Below are positions 51,801 through 60,381 of a stretch of 64,000 nt of DNA, in pieces (within the stretch, counting starts at the first letter, position 1; the number at the start of each line of letters is the position of its first letter). Under the pieces are notes generated by a model, which made no database searches, was not told the DNA's origin, and saw nothing but the letters and a program-made list of their open reading frames with translations. The translations under genes were made by a program, and so were the position numbers. Location: the NCBI RefSeq assembly GCF_023657595.1, contig NZ_CP098323.1, positions 3,000,001-3,064,000 of the forward strand, written 5' to 3'. This DNA comes from Cytobacillus firmus (GTDB taxonomy: Bacteria > Bacillota > Bacilli > Bacillales > Cytobacillaceae).

Positions 51801-53114
51801 TTGTTGACAACCATAAATTTATTATTGATTGCATTATTAATAGCATTAACCGCATTCTTCGTAGCAACCGAGTTTGCGATTGTAAAGGTCCGTGTTTCCC
51901 GAATTGATCAGCTGATTGCTGAAGGGAATAAAAGGGCTATAGCGGCAAAGAGAGTCGTCACGCACCTCGATGAATATTTATCGGCCTGCCAATTGGGGAT
52001 TACTATCACCGCATTAGGTCTCGGTTGGCTTGGTGAGCCAACGGTTGAAAAGTTATTGCATCCGTTATTTGAGAGGTTTGAAATAGCAGAGTCCCTTACC
52101 CATATTTTATCATTTGGTATTGCCTTTGCTTTAGTCACCTTCCTGCATGTCGTTGTAGGAGAGCTTGCACCTAAAACCGTTGCCATTCAGAAAGCGGAAG
52201 CAGTTACAATGGCGTTCGCAGCACCGATTATCTGGTTCTACCGAGTGATGTTCCCATTCATTTGGTTCTTAAATGGATCTGCCCGGGTACTCGTTGGCCT
52301 ATTTGGTTTAAAGCCGGCTTCTGAGCATGAAATGGCCCATTCTGAAGAAGAACTGCGAATTCTTTTATCCGAGAGTTATAAGAGCGGTGAGATCAATAAG
52401 AATGAATTAAAGTACGTGAACAATATCTTTGAATTTGATGAAAGAATTGCAAAAGAAATCATGGTGCCGCGAACAGAGATGATTACGATTGCTTCAGATC
52501 ATACACTGGCAGAAATTATGCAAACCATCCAAACAGAAAATTACACGCGATACCCTGTTGAAGATGGGGATAAGGATAATATCCGCGGGTTTATTAATGT
52601 AAAAGAATTTCTGACAGCCAGTCTTACAGACAGGATTACCCCGGAGAATCTTGATCTTGACTCCTTTATTAACCCGGTCATCCATGTCATTGAAAGCATT
52701 CCAATTCATGACCTGCTTGTCAAAATGCAAAAGGAACGCATTCATATTGCCATTTTAATGGATGAATATGGCGGAACTTCCGGATTGGTGACCGTTGAAG
52801 ACATTCTTGAAGAAATAGTCGGTGAGATCCGTGATGAATTTGATGAAGATGAAGTTCCTGAGATACGAAAGCTAAACGATAACCATTATATCCTTGATTC
52901 CAAGCTTCTTATTGAAGATGTCAATAATCTGCTTGGCACGGATTTTGAGCATGAAGACGTAGATACTATTGGCGGCTGGTTCCTTACACAGCATATGGAA
53001 GCAGAGATAGGAACAGAGATTGAAGCGGATGGATTTACTTTTAAAGTCCACGAAAAAGATGGACACCAGCTTCATTATCTGGAGGTTTTTAAAAGCAAGC
53101 CCCAGTTAGCTTAA
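51801..53114 (+). CDS. CNNM/CorC-family transporter (MpfA/YhdP-like, 'hemolysin' family)
   Basis: 437 residues: a DUF21/CNNM membrane domain (about 1-190, [54 protein letters not shown]), a CBS pair (210-335, [23 protein letters not shown]), and a CorC_HlyC domain (345-435). Closest in look to B. subtilis YhdP (MpfA), a Mg2+ exporter. The start is unusual: TTG at 51801 with no close ribosome-binding site. A perfect AGGAGGTGT-ATG at 51776 is one base out of frame, so an indel near the start is possible. Confidence 0.85.
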   Translation: MLTTINLLLIALLIALTAFFVATEFAIVKVRVSRIDQLIAEGNKRAIAAKRVVTHLDEYLSACQLGITITALGLGWLGEPTVEKLLHPLFERFEIAESLTHILSFGIAFALVTFLHVVVGELAPKTVAIQKAEAVTMAFAAPIIWFYRVMFPFIWFLNGSARVLVGLFGLKPASEHEMAHSEEELRILLSESYKSGEINKNELKYVNNIFEFDERIAKEIMVPRTEMITIASDHTLAEIMQTIQTENYTRYPVEDGDKDNIRGFINVKEFLTASLTDRITPENLDLDSFINPVIHVIESIPIHDLLVKMQKERIHIAILMDEYGGTSGLVTVEDILEEIVGEIRDEFDEDEVPEIRKLNDNHYILDSKLLIEDVNNLLGTDFEHEDVDTIGGWFLTQHMEAEIGTEIEADGFTFKVHEKDGHQLHYLEVFKSKPQLA

Positions 53115-53122
53115 GAAAAAAC

Positions 53123-53155
53123 GGCGGCTCCGATTTCGGCAGCCGCCATTTTTGT
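53123..53155 (+). terminator. intrinsic terminator of the CNNM/CorC gene
   Basis: GGCGGCT/AGCCGCC stem followed by ATTTTTG. Confidence 0.9.
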
Positions 53156-53160
53156 GTCTA

Positions 53161-53380
53161 TATAAAGTGAAACTACAATCAGCAGGGAGTGCTTTTCTCC
53201 CTGCTGATTGTTAGTTGAGGCCCACAGGAAGTGGGTCACAAAGACGTTGCCACAGGACGTGGCGTTCTTAGTCTTTATCCTTCTTTCGGGCCTTTACGGG
53301 CAGTTTGACCCCCACTTATCCTCCTTTGGTTCTTCTGAGTCTTGAAGCGGGGTCTTACTGACCGTTAGACAGCGATAAAT
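53161..53380 (-). repeat. modular hairpin element, copy 2
   Basis: About 220 bases, the reverse-complement homologue of 37580-37725. Read on the minus strand it shares GTCTAACGG.CAGTAAGACC, TTCAAGACTCAGA, AAAGGAGGATAAGTGGGGGT, CAAACTGCCCGTAAAGGCCC, CAACTAACAATCAG and AGTTTCACTTTAT. Its terminal stem is longer and different (CAATCAGCAGGGAG/CTCCCTGCTGATTG). It carries an extra module with two small hairpins, GCCACGTCCTGTGGC and CCCACTTCCTGTGGG. It fills most of the gap 53156-53463. Confidence 0.85.
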
Positions 53381-53463
53381 ACTTGATTGTTTTCCTATTA
53401 CCCGTTAGACTGACTTATGTACTTGAAGAATTACCTTTTTATAAATTTACAGGATGTGTGGCT

Positions 53464-54066
53464 ATGTCAGAAATTGTTATCAGCTTAATTGAATTTTTAA
53501 AACAGTTCTCTTACTTTGGAATATTGCTTGCCCTCTGCTTTGAATTTGTTCCGGCAGAAGTGGTTCTCCCTTTGGCCGGCTTTTGGGTCTTCCAGGGTGA
53601 CTTTAATTATTATCTGGTTGTATTAGCAGGCACTGTGGGAGGAACGATCGGGCCGCTGACATTATATGCGCTGGGCCGATATGGCGGCCGTCCCATGGTT
53701 TTAAAATACGGAAAATACTTCTTAGTTTCACAAAAACAGATTGATGCTTCGGACAAGTTCTTTGAGAAGTACGGTTCTGGGGTCGCTTTCTTTGCCCGCT
53801 TTATGCCGGTTGTCCGTACAGCAATATCGATTCCATGCGGAATGGCCAAAATGAATGTGTGGAAGTTCTCAATCTATACATTCCTGGCAATGCTTCCGAT
53901 TACCGCATTCTATGTTTATCTTGGGTTTAAACTTGGCCCTCATTATAAAGAAGCAGAGGAAATTTTCAATAGCTACGCCCTTCCTCTAGTCCTGATTATC
54001 CTTGCGGGACTCATTATTTTCTTTGCTTACAAATTCATCAGCAAGCGCAAGAGCAAAAGTATCTAA
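53464..54066 (+). CDS. DedA family membrane protein
   Basis: 200 residues from the ATG at 53464; the upstream open frame from 53383 has no site. DedA marks are FEFVPAEVVLPLAGF, then GTIGPLTLYALGRYGGRP and the FARFMPVVRTAISIPCGMAK motif with the conserved Arg pair. DedA proteins are half-transporters of the inner leaflet implicated in undecaprenyl-phosphate or phospholipid scrambling. Immediately downstream and convergent lies amj, a lipid II flippase gene. Confidence 0.88.
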   Translation: MSEIVISLIEFLKQFSYFGILLALCFEFVPAEVVLPLAGFWVFQGDFNYYLVVLAGTVGGTIGPLTLYALGRYGGRPMVLKYGKYFLVSQKQIDASDKFFEKYGSGVAFFARFMPVVRTAISIPCGMAKMNVWKFSIYTFLAMLPITAFYVYLGFKLGPHYKEAEEIFNSYALPLVLIILAGLIIFFAYKFISKRKSKSI

Positions 54067-54070
54067 ATCG

Positions 54071-54103
54071 AAAACGGCACTGAATGAGCAGTGCCGTTTT
54101 TTC
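54071..54103. terminator. bidirectional intrinsic terminator
   Basis: AAAACGGCACTG/CAGTGCCGTTTT stem between the convergent dedA-type and amj genes. Confidence 0.9.
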
Positions 54104-54936
54104 TATACAAAAAACTTTGAAGCCCAGGCAATATAATAGGCCCCGGGTATAAATATGATCTGAGCAAGGACAGTCCCGATCAATCTGGAGGTAACCATCA
54201 TAATGGAGATTCCTTTTAAACTCGTATACTTGGCTTTTCCGCGCACCACATTATCTGACATGACAGAAATTTTTGGGTCTACAAAAATCGATAGCAGGAT
54301 TGTTGCTACACCGTTTATCAGGCCAGATGCCATAATCGCTGTTCTTGAGCTATCATGTGTAAGCAGCGAAGCATATAGTGCTGACAGCACTCCAATTGTA
54401 TAGATGGCGGTTACAAACATATTGAATAAAAATAGCCGTTTGGGTATTTCACTGAATTTAAGTCCATTTAAATAGGAGATTCCCGGAAACTTAAAATGGC
54501 TGATTGCTGTCTTTGCCGATTTCAAGCTAAACCCGACTTTTAGCAGCGAAGGCACTGACCCTTCTGCATCGGCGAGACGGATAATGGCTCTTGAGAAAAT
54601 CGCTATGAATGTCGGCAGCAGCAAAATTCCAACGATGGTCCCTATTGTGGATGCCCCAATTAACACCCTGAACTGATTTTCAACGTAACCGAGAAAGTTT
54701 TGTTCTGGAGCAGTATCAATAATACTCCCAAGCAGCGGCTGCTGCCCCATGTTCGCCATTCGTGAAACAATGACAATGGTACTGAACAAAGAAAGCCCTG
54801 ATGCGATCAGCTTGACCCTGGCACCCGATAATCGGACAGCATAGGCCAGTGTTTCAATACTATGTATAAGAATGATGAATAAGGAAGTAAACAGGATTTT
54901 CCCCGTAATTAGATCCAAAAAGAACACTTCTTTCAT
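54103..54936 (-). CDS. amj: lipid II flippase Amj (YdaH, DUF2837)
   Basis: 277 residues, about seven membrane helices. ILIHSIETLAYAVRLSGARV near the N-terminus and later IVIVSRMANM, VDPKISVMSDNV and YTSLKGISIMMVTSRLIGTV match the Amj/YdaH family. In B. subtilis Amj can replace MurJ in moving lipid II across the membrane and is induced by envelope stress. AGGAAAAA precedes the ATG. The 308 bases upstream (54937-55244) show no gene I can support. Confidence 0.88.
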   Translation of the reverse strand: MKEVFFLDLITGKILFTSLFIILIHSIETLAYAVRLSGARVKLIASGLSLFSTIVIVSRMANMGQQPLLGSIIDTAPEQNFLGYVENQFRVLIGASTIGTIVGILLLPTFIAIFSRAIIRLADAEGSVPSLLKVGFSLKSAKTAISHFKFPGISYLNGLKFSEIPKRLFLFNMFVTAIYTIGVLSALYASLLTHDSSRTAIMASGLINGVATILLSIFVDPKISVMSDNVVRGKAKYTSLKGISIMMVTSRLIGTVLAQIIFIPGAYYIAWASKFFV

Positions 54937-55244
54937 TTTTTCCTGATTATACCATTATGTTGGGAATGATTGAAGTGCGATGAAAAGATAAATACAGTTT
55001 CAAAAATACCTATATACCATATCCACATTCCCCTTTCTCCCGCTCTTACAATCTTATCACCAGCATCAACATGCCTAATAGAAAAGAACTAAACGGAATC
55101 CAATCAAAATTTTAGAGAAATAACATATAAAGAGAAATTAAAATAATGCCTGCCAAGATCGTTATGCTTTTATTTACTGAATGACTTTCCTTCGATTTTA
55201 GATGGACACAATGCCTATTTACCGTCATTATGTTTGTCGAGCAT

Positions 55245-55757
55245 TTACTTAAGAAATTGATCTGATTTCCCTTTAGGAATACTGAGGCTTTCCCACTCAC
55301 CACTTTTTATTAGTTTGCCGATATAAACAATCTGTCCAACATGGTAAGAATAATGTGCCATCTGCCTTTCTATTGCATCTATAACTAGATGGCTCTCGCC
55401 TCGAATAGTGATATTTTTAAGAAGATCCTGCTCTTTTAAACTTTCTAACGCGGAAAACAGCACCTTCCACCCTCTTTCCCAAATCAAAATTAGTTCATCT
55501 TTTGAAGCAGTAGCTGTTGAAAATTCCTCATCTCTGTTTCGATAAGGCTTTTCTCCATCTGAGATCAAAAAATCTGTCCACCGTGAAACCATATTGCCGT
55601 TCATATGCCTGATAATTACTGCTGTACTATTGGACTCTTCATTGAAAGTCCAATTCAACTCCTCCCCGGAAAGCCGCTGAATGGTTATATCCGCCAATTC
55701 CTTCACAGCCTGAAATCTTTTCTTTACGATCTTTAGATATGTTGAACCTAAGCTCAT
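55245..55757 (-). CDS. DUF1572 / DinB-superfamily protein
   Basis: 170 residues, a four-helix bundle with histidines in IIRHMNGNM and HYSYHVGQIVYIGK that can form the DinB-type metal site. The YLKIVKKRFQAVKELADITI start and NMVSRWTDFLISDGEKPYR are typical of the DUF1572 branch. Function unknown; relatives include thiol S-transferases. Monocistronic as far as visible. Confidence 0.82.
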   Translation of the reverse strand: MSLGSTYLKIVKKRFQAVKELADITIQRLSGEELNWTFNEESNSTAVIIRHMNGNMVSRWTDFLISDGEKPYRNRDEEFSTATASKDELILIWERGWKVLFSALESLKEQDLLKNITIRGESHLVIDAIERQMAHYSYHVGQIVYIGKLIKSGEWESLSIPKGKSDQFLK

Positions 55758-55920
55758 AGTATGACCTCCTTTTTATCTTCAGTAAGATCGTGACTCATTA
55801 GGTACATAATGGGAAAAATAAAAGATGCAGTCAGAGGAAGCCGTTTTCGGAGCAAAAGCAGACGCAGGATTAACCACCAATTCCCTTTATCACTCGCCTT
55901 TTCGCCATTGTTCCTCTCGA

Positions 55921-56697
55921 CTAAGTGCCATACCAGCTTAGCAGCTTCTGGACTTCACCATCAATATAATCTCTTAAATCATAAAGCTTAGTAAAATCTA
56001 TGTCAGTATGATCATTTGCAGCTGAACTATATATTCCCACTATCTTTTGAATAGCAGATATAAACTCATCCGGCATTGACTTCAGTGCCCACTCCCCGGC
56101 TTCATACTTGGATGATATAACATCTTCCTTGAGATACCAATATATCCGAATCATATTTAAGACACTATAAACAGGATCCTCTTTAAGATTTTCAAGGCAA
56201 TCACGATAATCCCCCAGGATAGAAGACAGGTAGTCCTCTCTCGGCACATTAGGAAAGGTTGCTTTTATAGATTCGCCAGCAGCACAAATCCCTCGATGAT
56301 GAAGGATTGTAATATGAGCAGCCAAGTCAGGATCATAACCTGAAACGCTATGCGGATCCACTTCTTCTTCAAATCTCTCCCGCCAAAATTCACTATAGTG
56401 AAAATCAAACGGACATGGATGCTGCCAATTGATGAGATCTTTTTCATTCAAAAAGCTGACTTCAATGGGGAATGGTGCATTGGAGCACTTTAAGAGTAAC
56501 TTTGCCATCTTACTTTTAATAACAGATGACAAGGAATGATACGTTACAACTAAAATATCAACATCACTTCTATCAGGGTTAAATCCGCCCATCGCCAGTG
56601 AGCCATGCAAATAAAAACCTTTAAAATTATCCTTTAATAGGAACTTTGCTTCTTCTAATAACTGATTAACCATTTCCATTACATCAGGCTTACTCAT
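55921..56697 (-). CDS. aminoglycoside nucleotidyltransferase-like protein (AadA/ANT(9)-type)
   Basis: 258 residues from the ATG at 56697 (GGGGAG upstream). LHGSLAMGGFNPDRSDVDIL contains the GS...DxD nucleotidyltransferase motif with its metal aspartates, and the C-terminal helical domain (about 150-258) matches AadA-type enzymes. These adenylylate streptomycin or spectinomycin. Such chromosomal homologues in Bacillus need not give resistance, so function is inferred. The region 55758-55920 just downstream holds nothing clear. Confidence 0.82.
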   Translation of the reverse strand: MSKPDVMEMVNQLLEEAKFLLKDNFKGFYLHGSLAMGGFNPDRSDVDILVVTYHSLSSVIKSKMAKLLLKCSNAPFPIEVSFLNEKDLINWQHPCPFDFHYSEFWRERFEEEVDPHSVSGYDPDLAAHITILHHRGICAAGESIKATFPNVPREDYLSSILGDYRDCLENLKEDPVYSVLNMIRIYWYLKEDVISSKYEAGEWALKSMPDEFISAIQKIVGIYSSAANDHTDIDFTKLYDLRDYIDGEVQKLLSWYGT

Positions 56698-56751
56698 GCC
56701 AAAAGCTCCCCGCTTCATTTCAAGTTATCATAATACAGAATCGTGCGGCCC

Positions 56752-57648
56752 TCATTTATTTTGTTCATAAACACGCAATAATTCTTCCACCGGAATACCA
56801 TTGATCTTCATTCCAGCAATGCTGCTATCGGAAACTTCAACATTTTTCAAACGGCAGTTCGTTATTTTACTCCCTTCCAGGTTACATCCATGAAAGGAAA
56901 CGGGATTCTCTCCACCCCGAAGATTTGTCTCAGTAAATTGCACTCCGCTTAATGTAACATGCATGAACCTGCTTTCGGATAGATTCAAGTCGGCAAACAG
57001 CGTTTTTTGGAGATTAATATTTTGAAACTTTGAATGACTTAAATTACAATTGCTGAAATGTGCTTTACTCAGGCTGCTGTTGCTGAACGAACTTTCCGCC
57101 ATATTCACTTTGTAAAATTCAGTGTTTCCCATATCGGAGTTCTCAAATTGAGAATCTCTAAGATCCTGTTTCGAAGGACCGGTTCGTTTCTCATAACAAT
57201 ACTCTTCATCCGTTTTAAAAGATAATTGAAAGCCCATTTTCTCGTAGAAGTGATGATTATTGATTTGTCTGGCCGATGTTTCGAGTTCCCATGCCTTCAC
57301 ATAGGGATAATGATTTTCTATAAACGTAATGACAGCTGAACCAATTCCGCACCCCTGTAGATCAGGCCGCATAAAAATCCGATCAATCCGTCCATATGAT
57401 TTTCCGGAAATCGTAACGATAATCCCGCCTGCTATTTCATTTTTATAAATTACTTTATAATAATCCAGTTCCTGAATCATATATTTCGTCATTTGCAGGG
57501 AATCATATCCGGGAGGCTGAATATTAAAATCTGATATTTGTTCATCACCTGTAAGCCATTTTTGAGCTTCCTCATCAAATGCAGCTTTCATAATGTCTGT
57601 TAACCGCACTGCATCTTTCATCATTGCTTTTTCAATCAATATTTCCAT
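56752..57648 (-). CDS. GNAT acetyltransferase fused to pentapeptide-like repeats
   Basis: 298 residues. Residues 1-150 form a GNAT domain with IDRIFMRPDLQGCGIGSAVI (acetyl-CoA loop) and NNHHFYEKMGF. Residues 160-285 are five-residue repeats of A(D/N)LXX type: SDMGNTEFYKVNMAESSFSN, SLSKAHFSNCNLSHSKFQNI, and so on, the quadrilateral beta-helix pattern. A resistance-like role (antibiotic acetylation or DNA-gyrase mimicry) is speculative. The acceptor is unknown. This fusion is rare in my experience. Confidence 0.82.
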   Translation of the reverse strand: MEILIEKAMMKDAVRLTDIMKAAFDEEAQKWLTGDEQISDFNIQPPGYDSLQMTKYMIQELDYYKVIYKNEIAGGIIVTISGKSYGRIDRIFMRPDLQGCGIGSAVITFIENHYPYVKAWELETSARQINNHHFYEKMGFQLSFKTDEEYCYEKRTGPSKQDLRDSQFENSDMGNTEFYKVNMAESSFSNSSLSKAHFSNCNLSHSKFQNINLQKTLFADLNLSESRFMHVTLSGVQFTETNLRGGENPVSFHGCNLEGSKITNCRLKNVEVSDSSIAGMKINGIPVEELLRVYEQNK

Positions 57649-57704
57649 TTTAACGTTCTCCTTTACCGTGACAGAAACAAGGCAGGCACCTTAATCCTTC
57701 TCCA

Positions 57705-58058
57705 TTATCGCTTTTTCTGTATTAGTCCAATCCCCAGCCCAACCGGATCCGCCAAATAGGCAAGGTAAAAGTCATCAAATTCCATTTTAGCTCTTACAAC
57801 CATTGCTCCATTCTCTGTTGCAAGTGATATGGTTTCATCAATCGATTCTACTTCAATCTGAATCCTGGTTCCATGCGGGTAATCACTTGGTCCTTTACTG
57901 ATTCCCCCATTAATTGCTTGATTTTGAGTTCCTTCAGTATGGACGGGCCGATACCCCCACTTCGGCTCTTCTATCTCCCAGTTAAAAACTTTGGAATAAA
58001 ACTCAGCTGCTTTTTCCGGATCCTGACAGTTTAATTCAAACCCAACTACTTTTGCCAT
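57705..58058 (-). CDS. VOC family protein
   Basis: 117 residues. VVGFELNCQDPEKAAEFYSK at the start, GGISKGPSDYPHGTRIQIEV in the middle, and YLADPVGLGIGLIQ at the end, the two-beta-alpha-beta-module layout of small VOC proteins. The usual final glutamate metal ligand is replaced (G in GIGLIQ), so it may bind rather than catalyse. Substrate unknown. Confidence 0.8.
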   Translation of the reverse strand: MAKVVGFELNCQDPEKAAEFYSKVFNWEIEEPKWGYRPVHTEGTQNQAINGGISKGPSDYPHGTRIQIEVESIDETISLATENGAMVVRAKMEFDDFYLAYLADPVGLGIGLIQKKR

Positions 58059-58208
58059 TGCAATCTCCTGCTTTCAACTATTTAATATGTATTTTTCTAA
58101 TAACCATTTCGATTGATAGAATTTCAGCAAAATCAAGACAAGCTGCTTAAAACCACATGACCAATCATGTTGATTCCACCAATACTATATCGTATATGTT
58201 CCATATCC

Positions 58209-58793
58209 TCACCCTAATTTCCTCCCATCAGCTTTTAAATGCTCCAGCCTCTTAAAATCCTTGCTCAAGCAAGCCTGTTTAAATCGCTTAGTCTGTTTAA
58301 GGCTGTTAATGTCAGAGCGATTGTCATAGGATAGCTGAATATGAAAATAGTTGATATACTCCAGAATGGCAAAGACATAGATAAAGCCGGCAATCACAAG
58401 CCCCAGCGGAACTGCAGGATGCCATATCATGTAGTCTGCCATGAATGCACCTGGAATCACTGTAATTATGCCTAAATTCCATTTCTCGGAAACTCTTAGC
58501 CGCTGTATAAGCCTGATCGGGGCAACTGACGTATTTTCTCTTTTTAATCGCTTCCATTTTACAACCCAATAAATGGAGCCCTGAAGCAATATGAGCTCCA
58601 GCAGCAGAAATGATGACCAGAAAGAAAAAAGTGAATATAAATGGAGATCCGGATATGTATAGTTCACCAGGTAACTGATGAATAAAAACATGATAAGACT
58701 CATTGATTCTCCGGTAAAAAGATATGAAAGTCTCTTCAGCACTCTATTTCTCAATCTGAAATCCCCCTTTTCCGAGTAAGAACTGCTCCTCAT
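58209..58793 (-). CDS. integral membrane protein, hypothetical
   Basis: 194 residues with four membrane helices (residues 32-50, 57-78, 108-126, 130-150) and a basic, helical C-terminus (LKQTKRFKQACLSKDFKRLE). No known motif. The start region (MRSSSYSEKGDFRLRNRVLK) is long and charged, so a start further in is possible. Monocistronic. Confidence 0.6.
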   Translation of the reverse strand: MRSSSYSEKGDFRLRNRVLKRLSYLFTGESMSLIMFLFISYLVNYTYPDLHLYSLFSFWSSFLLLELILLQGSIYWVVKWKRLKRENTSVAPIRLIQRLRVSEKWNLGIITVIPGAFMADYMIWHPAVPLGLVIAGFIYVFAILEYINYFHIQLSYDNRSDINSLKQTKRFKQACLSKDFKRLEHLKADGRKLG

Positions 58794-58904
58794 GTATTAC
58801 GAATATTCTCAAATATAGTTTCAAAAAATAAGTCCCTTCCTTAAATCGAATGAAATTGTGCATTTCGGTAAAACTAAAAAAAATACATATTATGGAGTGA
58901 AATA

Positions 58905-59456
58905 ATGCAAAATCCATTCGAGGCCATTAAGGAAACCATTAAGAATTTTGTTGATAACGAACCAAAGCCGCCGCTTCATGTCGGGGAGGTTATGGATTTA
59001 TGGACTCTGTATACAGCATTCCATGAAGCCCACTCCCTTTACTATATTGCTTTAAATATGACCACAGATCCTGAACTATTGCATATTATACGCTCCTCCA
59101 TTGAAGGAAGCAGGGCAGACACAAAAATGATTGAAGATTTTTTGCTTAAAGAAGGGGTGCCGCTGCCTTTAACTAATGCCGAAAAACCACTTTCCAACCC
59201 GGATTCTGTTCCTGAAGGTGTAAAGTTAACGGAAGATGAAATAGCTAATTTAATATCTGTAAAACTCGCAGCAAGCATAACCTTCTGTGCACAGGCTATG
59301 AGTAAAACAGTCAGAACAGATGTGGGGTTAATGTTCTTTTCCTTACAGGTGCACTTAATGGAAATAGCATCCCCTCTTAAGAATTTAATGAAGGAAAGAG
59401 GATGGCTGAGAATCCCGCCAAGCTATATGCCGCCTGGCACTCCTGAAAGAAATTAA
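58905..59456 (+). CDS. DUF3231 family protein
   Basis: 183 residues, all-helical: KPPLHVGEVMDLWTLYTAFH, then a second helix pair KMIEDFLLKEGVPLPLTNAE and IANLISVKLAASITFCAQAM, ending PPSYMPPGT. This fits DUF3231, a ferritin-like four-helix bundle found in spore formers, where longer members repeat the unit. Role unknown, perhaps spore-related. A terminator follows. Confidence 0.82.
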   Translation: MQNPFEAIKETIKNFVDNEPKPPLHVGEVMDLWTLYTAFHEAHSLYYIALNMTTDPELLHIIRSSIEGSRADTKMIEDFLLKEGVPLPLTNAEKPLSNPDSVPEGVKLTEDEIANLISVKLAASITFCAQAMSKTVRTDVGLMFFSLQVHLMEIASPLKNLMKERGWLRIPPSYMPPGTPERN

Positions 59457-59470
59457 TACCCGCTCTGATA

Positions 59471-59508
59471 GACTGCTGCCTCTGATCATCGGAGCAGGAG
59501 TCTTTTAT
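59471..59508 (+). terminator. intrinsic terminator of the DUF3231 gene
   Basis: GACT.CTGC/GCAG.AGTC stem with TTTTATT on the plus strand. Confidence 0.7.
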
Positions 59509-59585
59509 TCATTTAAGCCGATACACGGACTGGCACAGAATATTTTCTTCCGCGTATTCCTATAGTGGTGATGAACATGAAAATA

Positions 59586-60071
59586 TTAGGTACGATAAGA
59601 AGAATGATAAAAGGCGAGGCCAGGAAATTCTTCGATAACAGAATGGAAAGGAATAAAGACAGGCTGTGAGCTTTCGGCAATAGCAGGAAGCTCTAATTTG
59701 ACCTGATATAATGCAAATGCCAGGACAAATATAAAAGCAGCGAAATAGTAGAATGCAGAATACCACCATTTCCAGGAGATATAATTGATAAAATCCAGCT
59801 TAACGTAACCATTTCGAAAAGCACCGAAAAAATGACCCAGGCTGCTGTATAAAAGAAAAAAGAACGCCTGCTTTCCGGCATAAAATTAAAAGATGATCCC
59901 AAATGATGCCCCAAGAGTTAATTCAATGATATGAACCCCCAGCTGTACTCCCCCTCCGTTTAACTCATACAGCCGAAAATATAAACTTAGCGTTACGTCT
60001 GTACTTAAGTTAATCAAAGCAATGACAGCCCAGCTGAAGTATATTTCTTTATTTGTTAAACGTTTTGGCAT
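59586..60071 (-). pseudogene. CBO0543-like small membrane protein, frameshifted twice
   Basis: From ATG 60071 the frame gives KEIYFSWAVIALINLSTDVT and runs to ELTLGASFGIIF, then stop. Shifting one base near 59885 continues NFMPESRRSFFFYTAAWVIF; a second shift near 59810 gives GYVKLDFINYISWKWWYSAF and runs to TAA at 59586. The joined product would be about 160 residues with four to five membrane helices, in the size range of the coupled pair at 8355-9334. Two indels suggest decay or a poor consensus. Confidence 0.7.
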
Positions 60072-60381
60072 AAACCTGATTACATGAGATTAATGGCCAA
60101 TGAAAGATAAGGAAACCAATACATACAATGAACCGCCTTTTATTTTTTCAATGCTTTTAATGTAAAGAACTTATCTCCCCCAACAGATAATCAAAGTTTT
60201 AATATATTTTTCCTTATTCATCAATTTGCTATGCAAAGATCATGTTCCCGATTTTGTCAACTCAGGTTATGGTCTCGTAAAAAGTATGGTTGACCTGTAA
60301 GCATTTGGGTATTTTAAAACTAAGATTGCCCTATATACATCACGTTCACACATGCATTTTCATACATGAAAGGAGAGTGTT

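Noticed and set aside
51776..51907. 43-codon frame with a perfect RBS overlapping the CNNM/CorC gene
   Set aside because: Not annotated as a protein: its sequence looks like an out-of-frame membrane segment. It is kept as a start-site question in the findings.
55112..55303. 63-codon minus-strand frame with a C-terminal hydrophobic tail
   Set aside because: Overlaps the end of the DUF1572 gene, and no start in it has a usable ribosome-binding site.
60072..60381. FNR-type binding site upstream of narK
   Set aside because: TCAC and TCACA fragments occur near 60345-60352, but no TGTGA-N6-TCACA palindrome is present.
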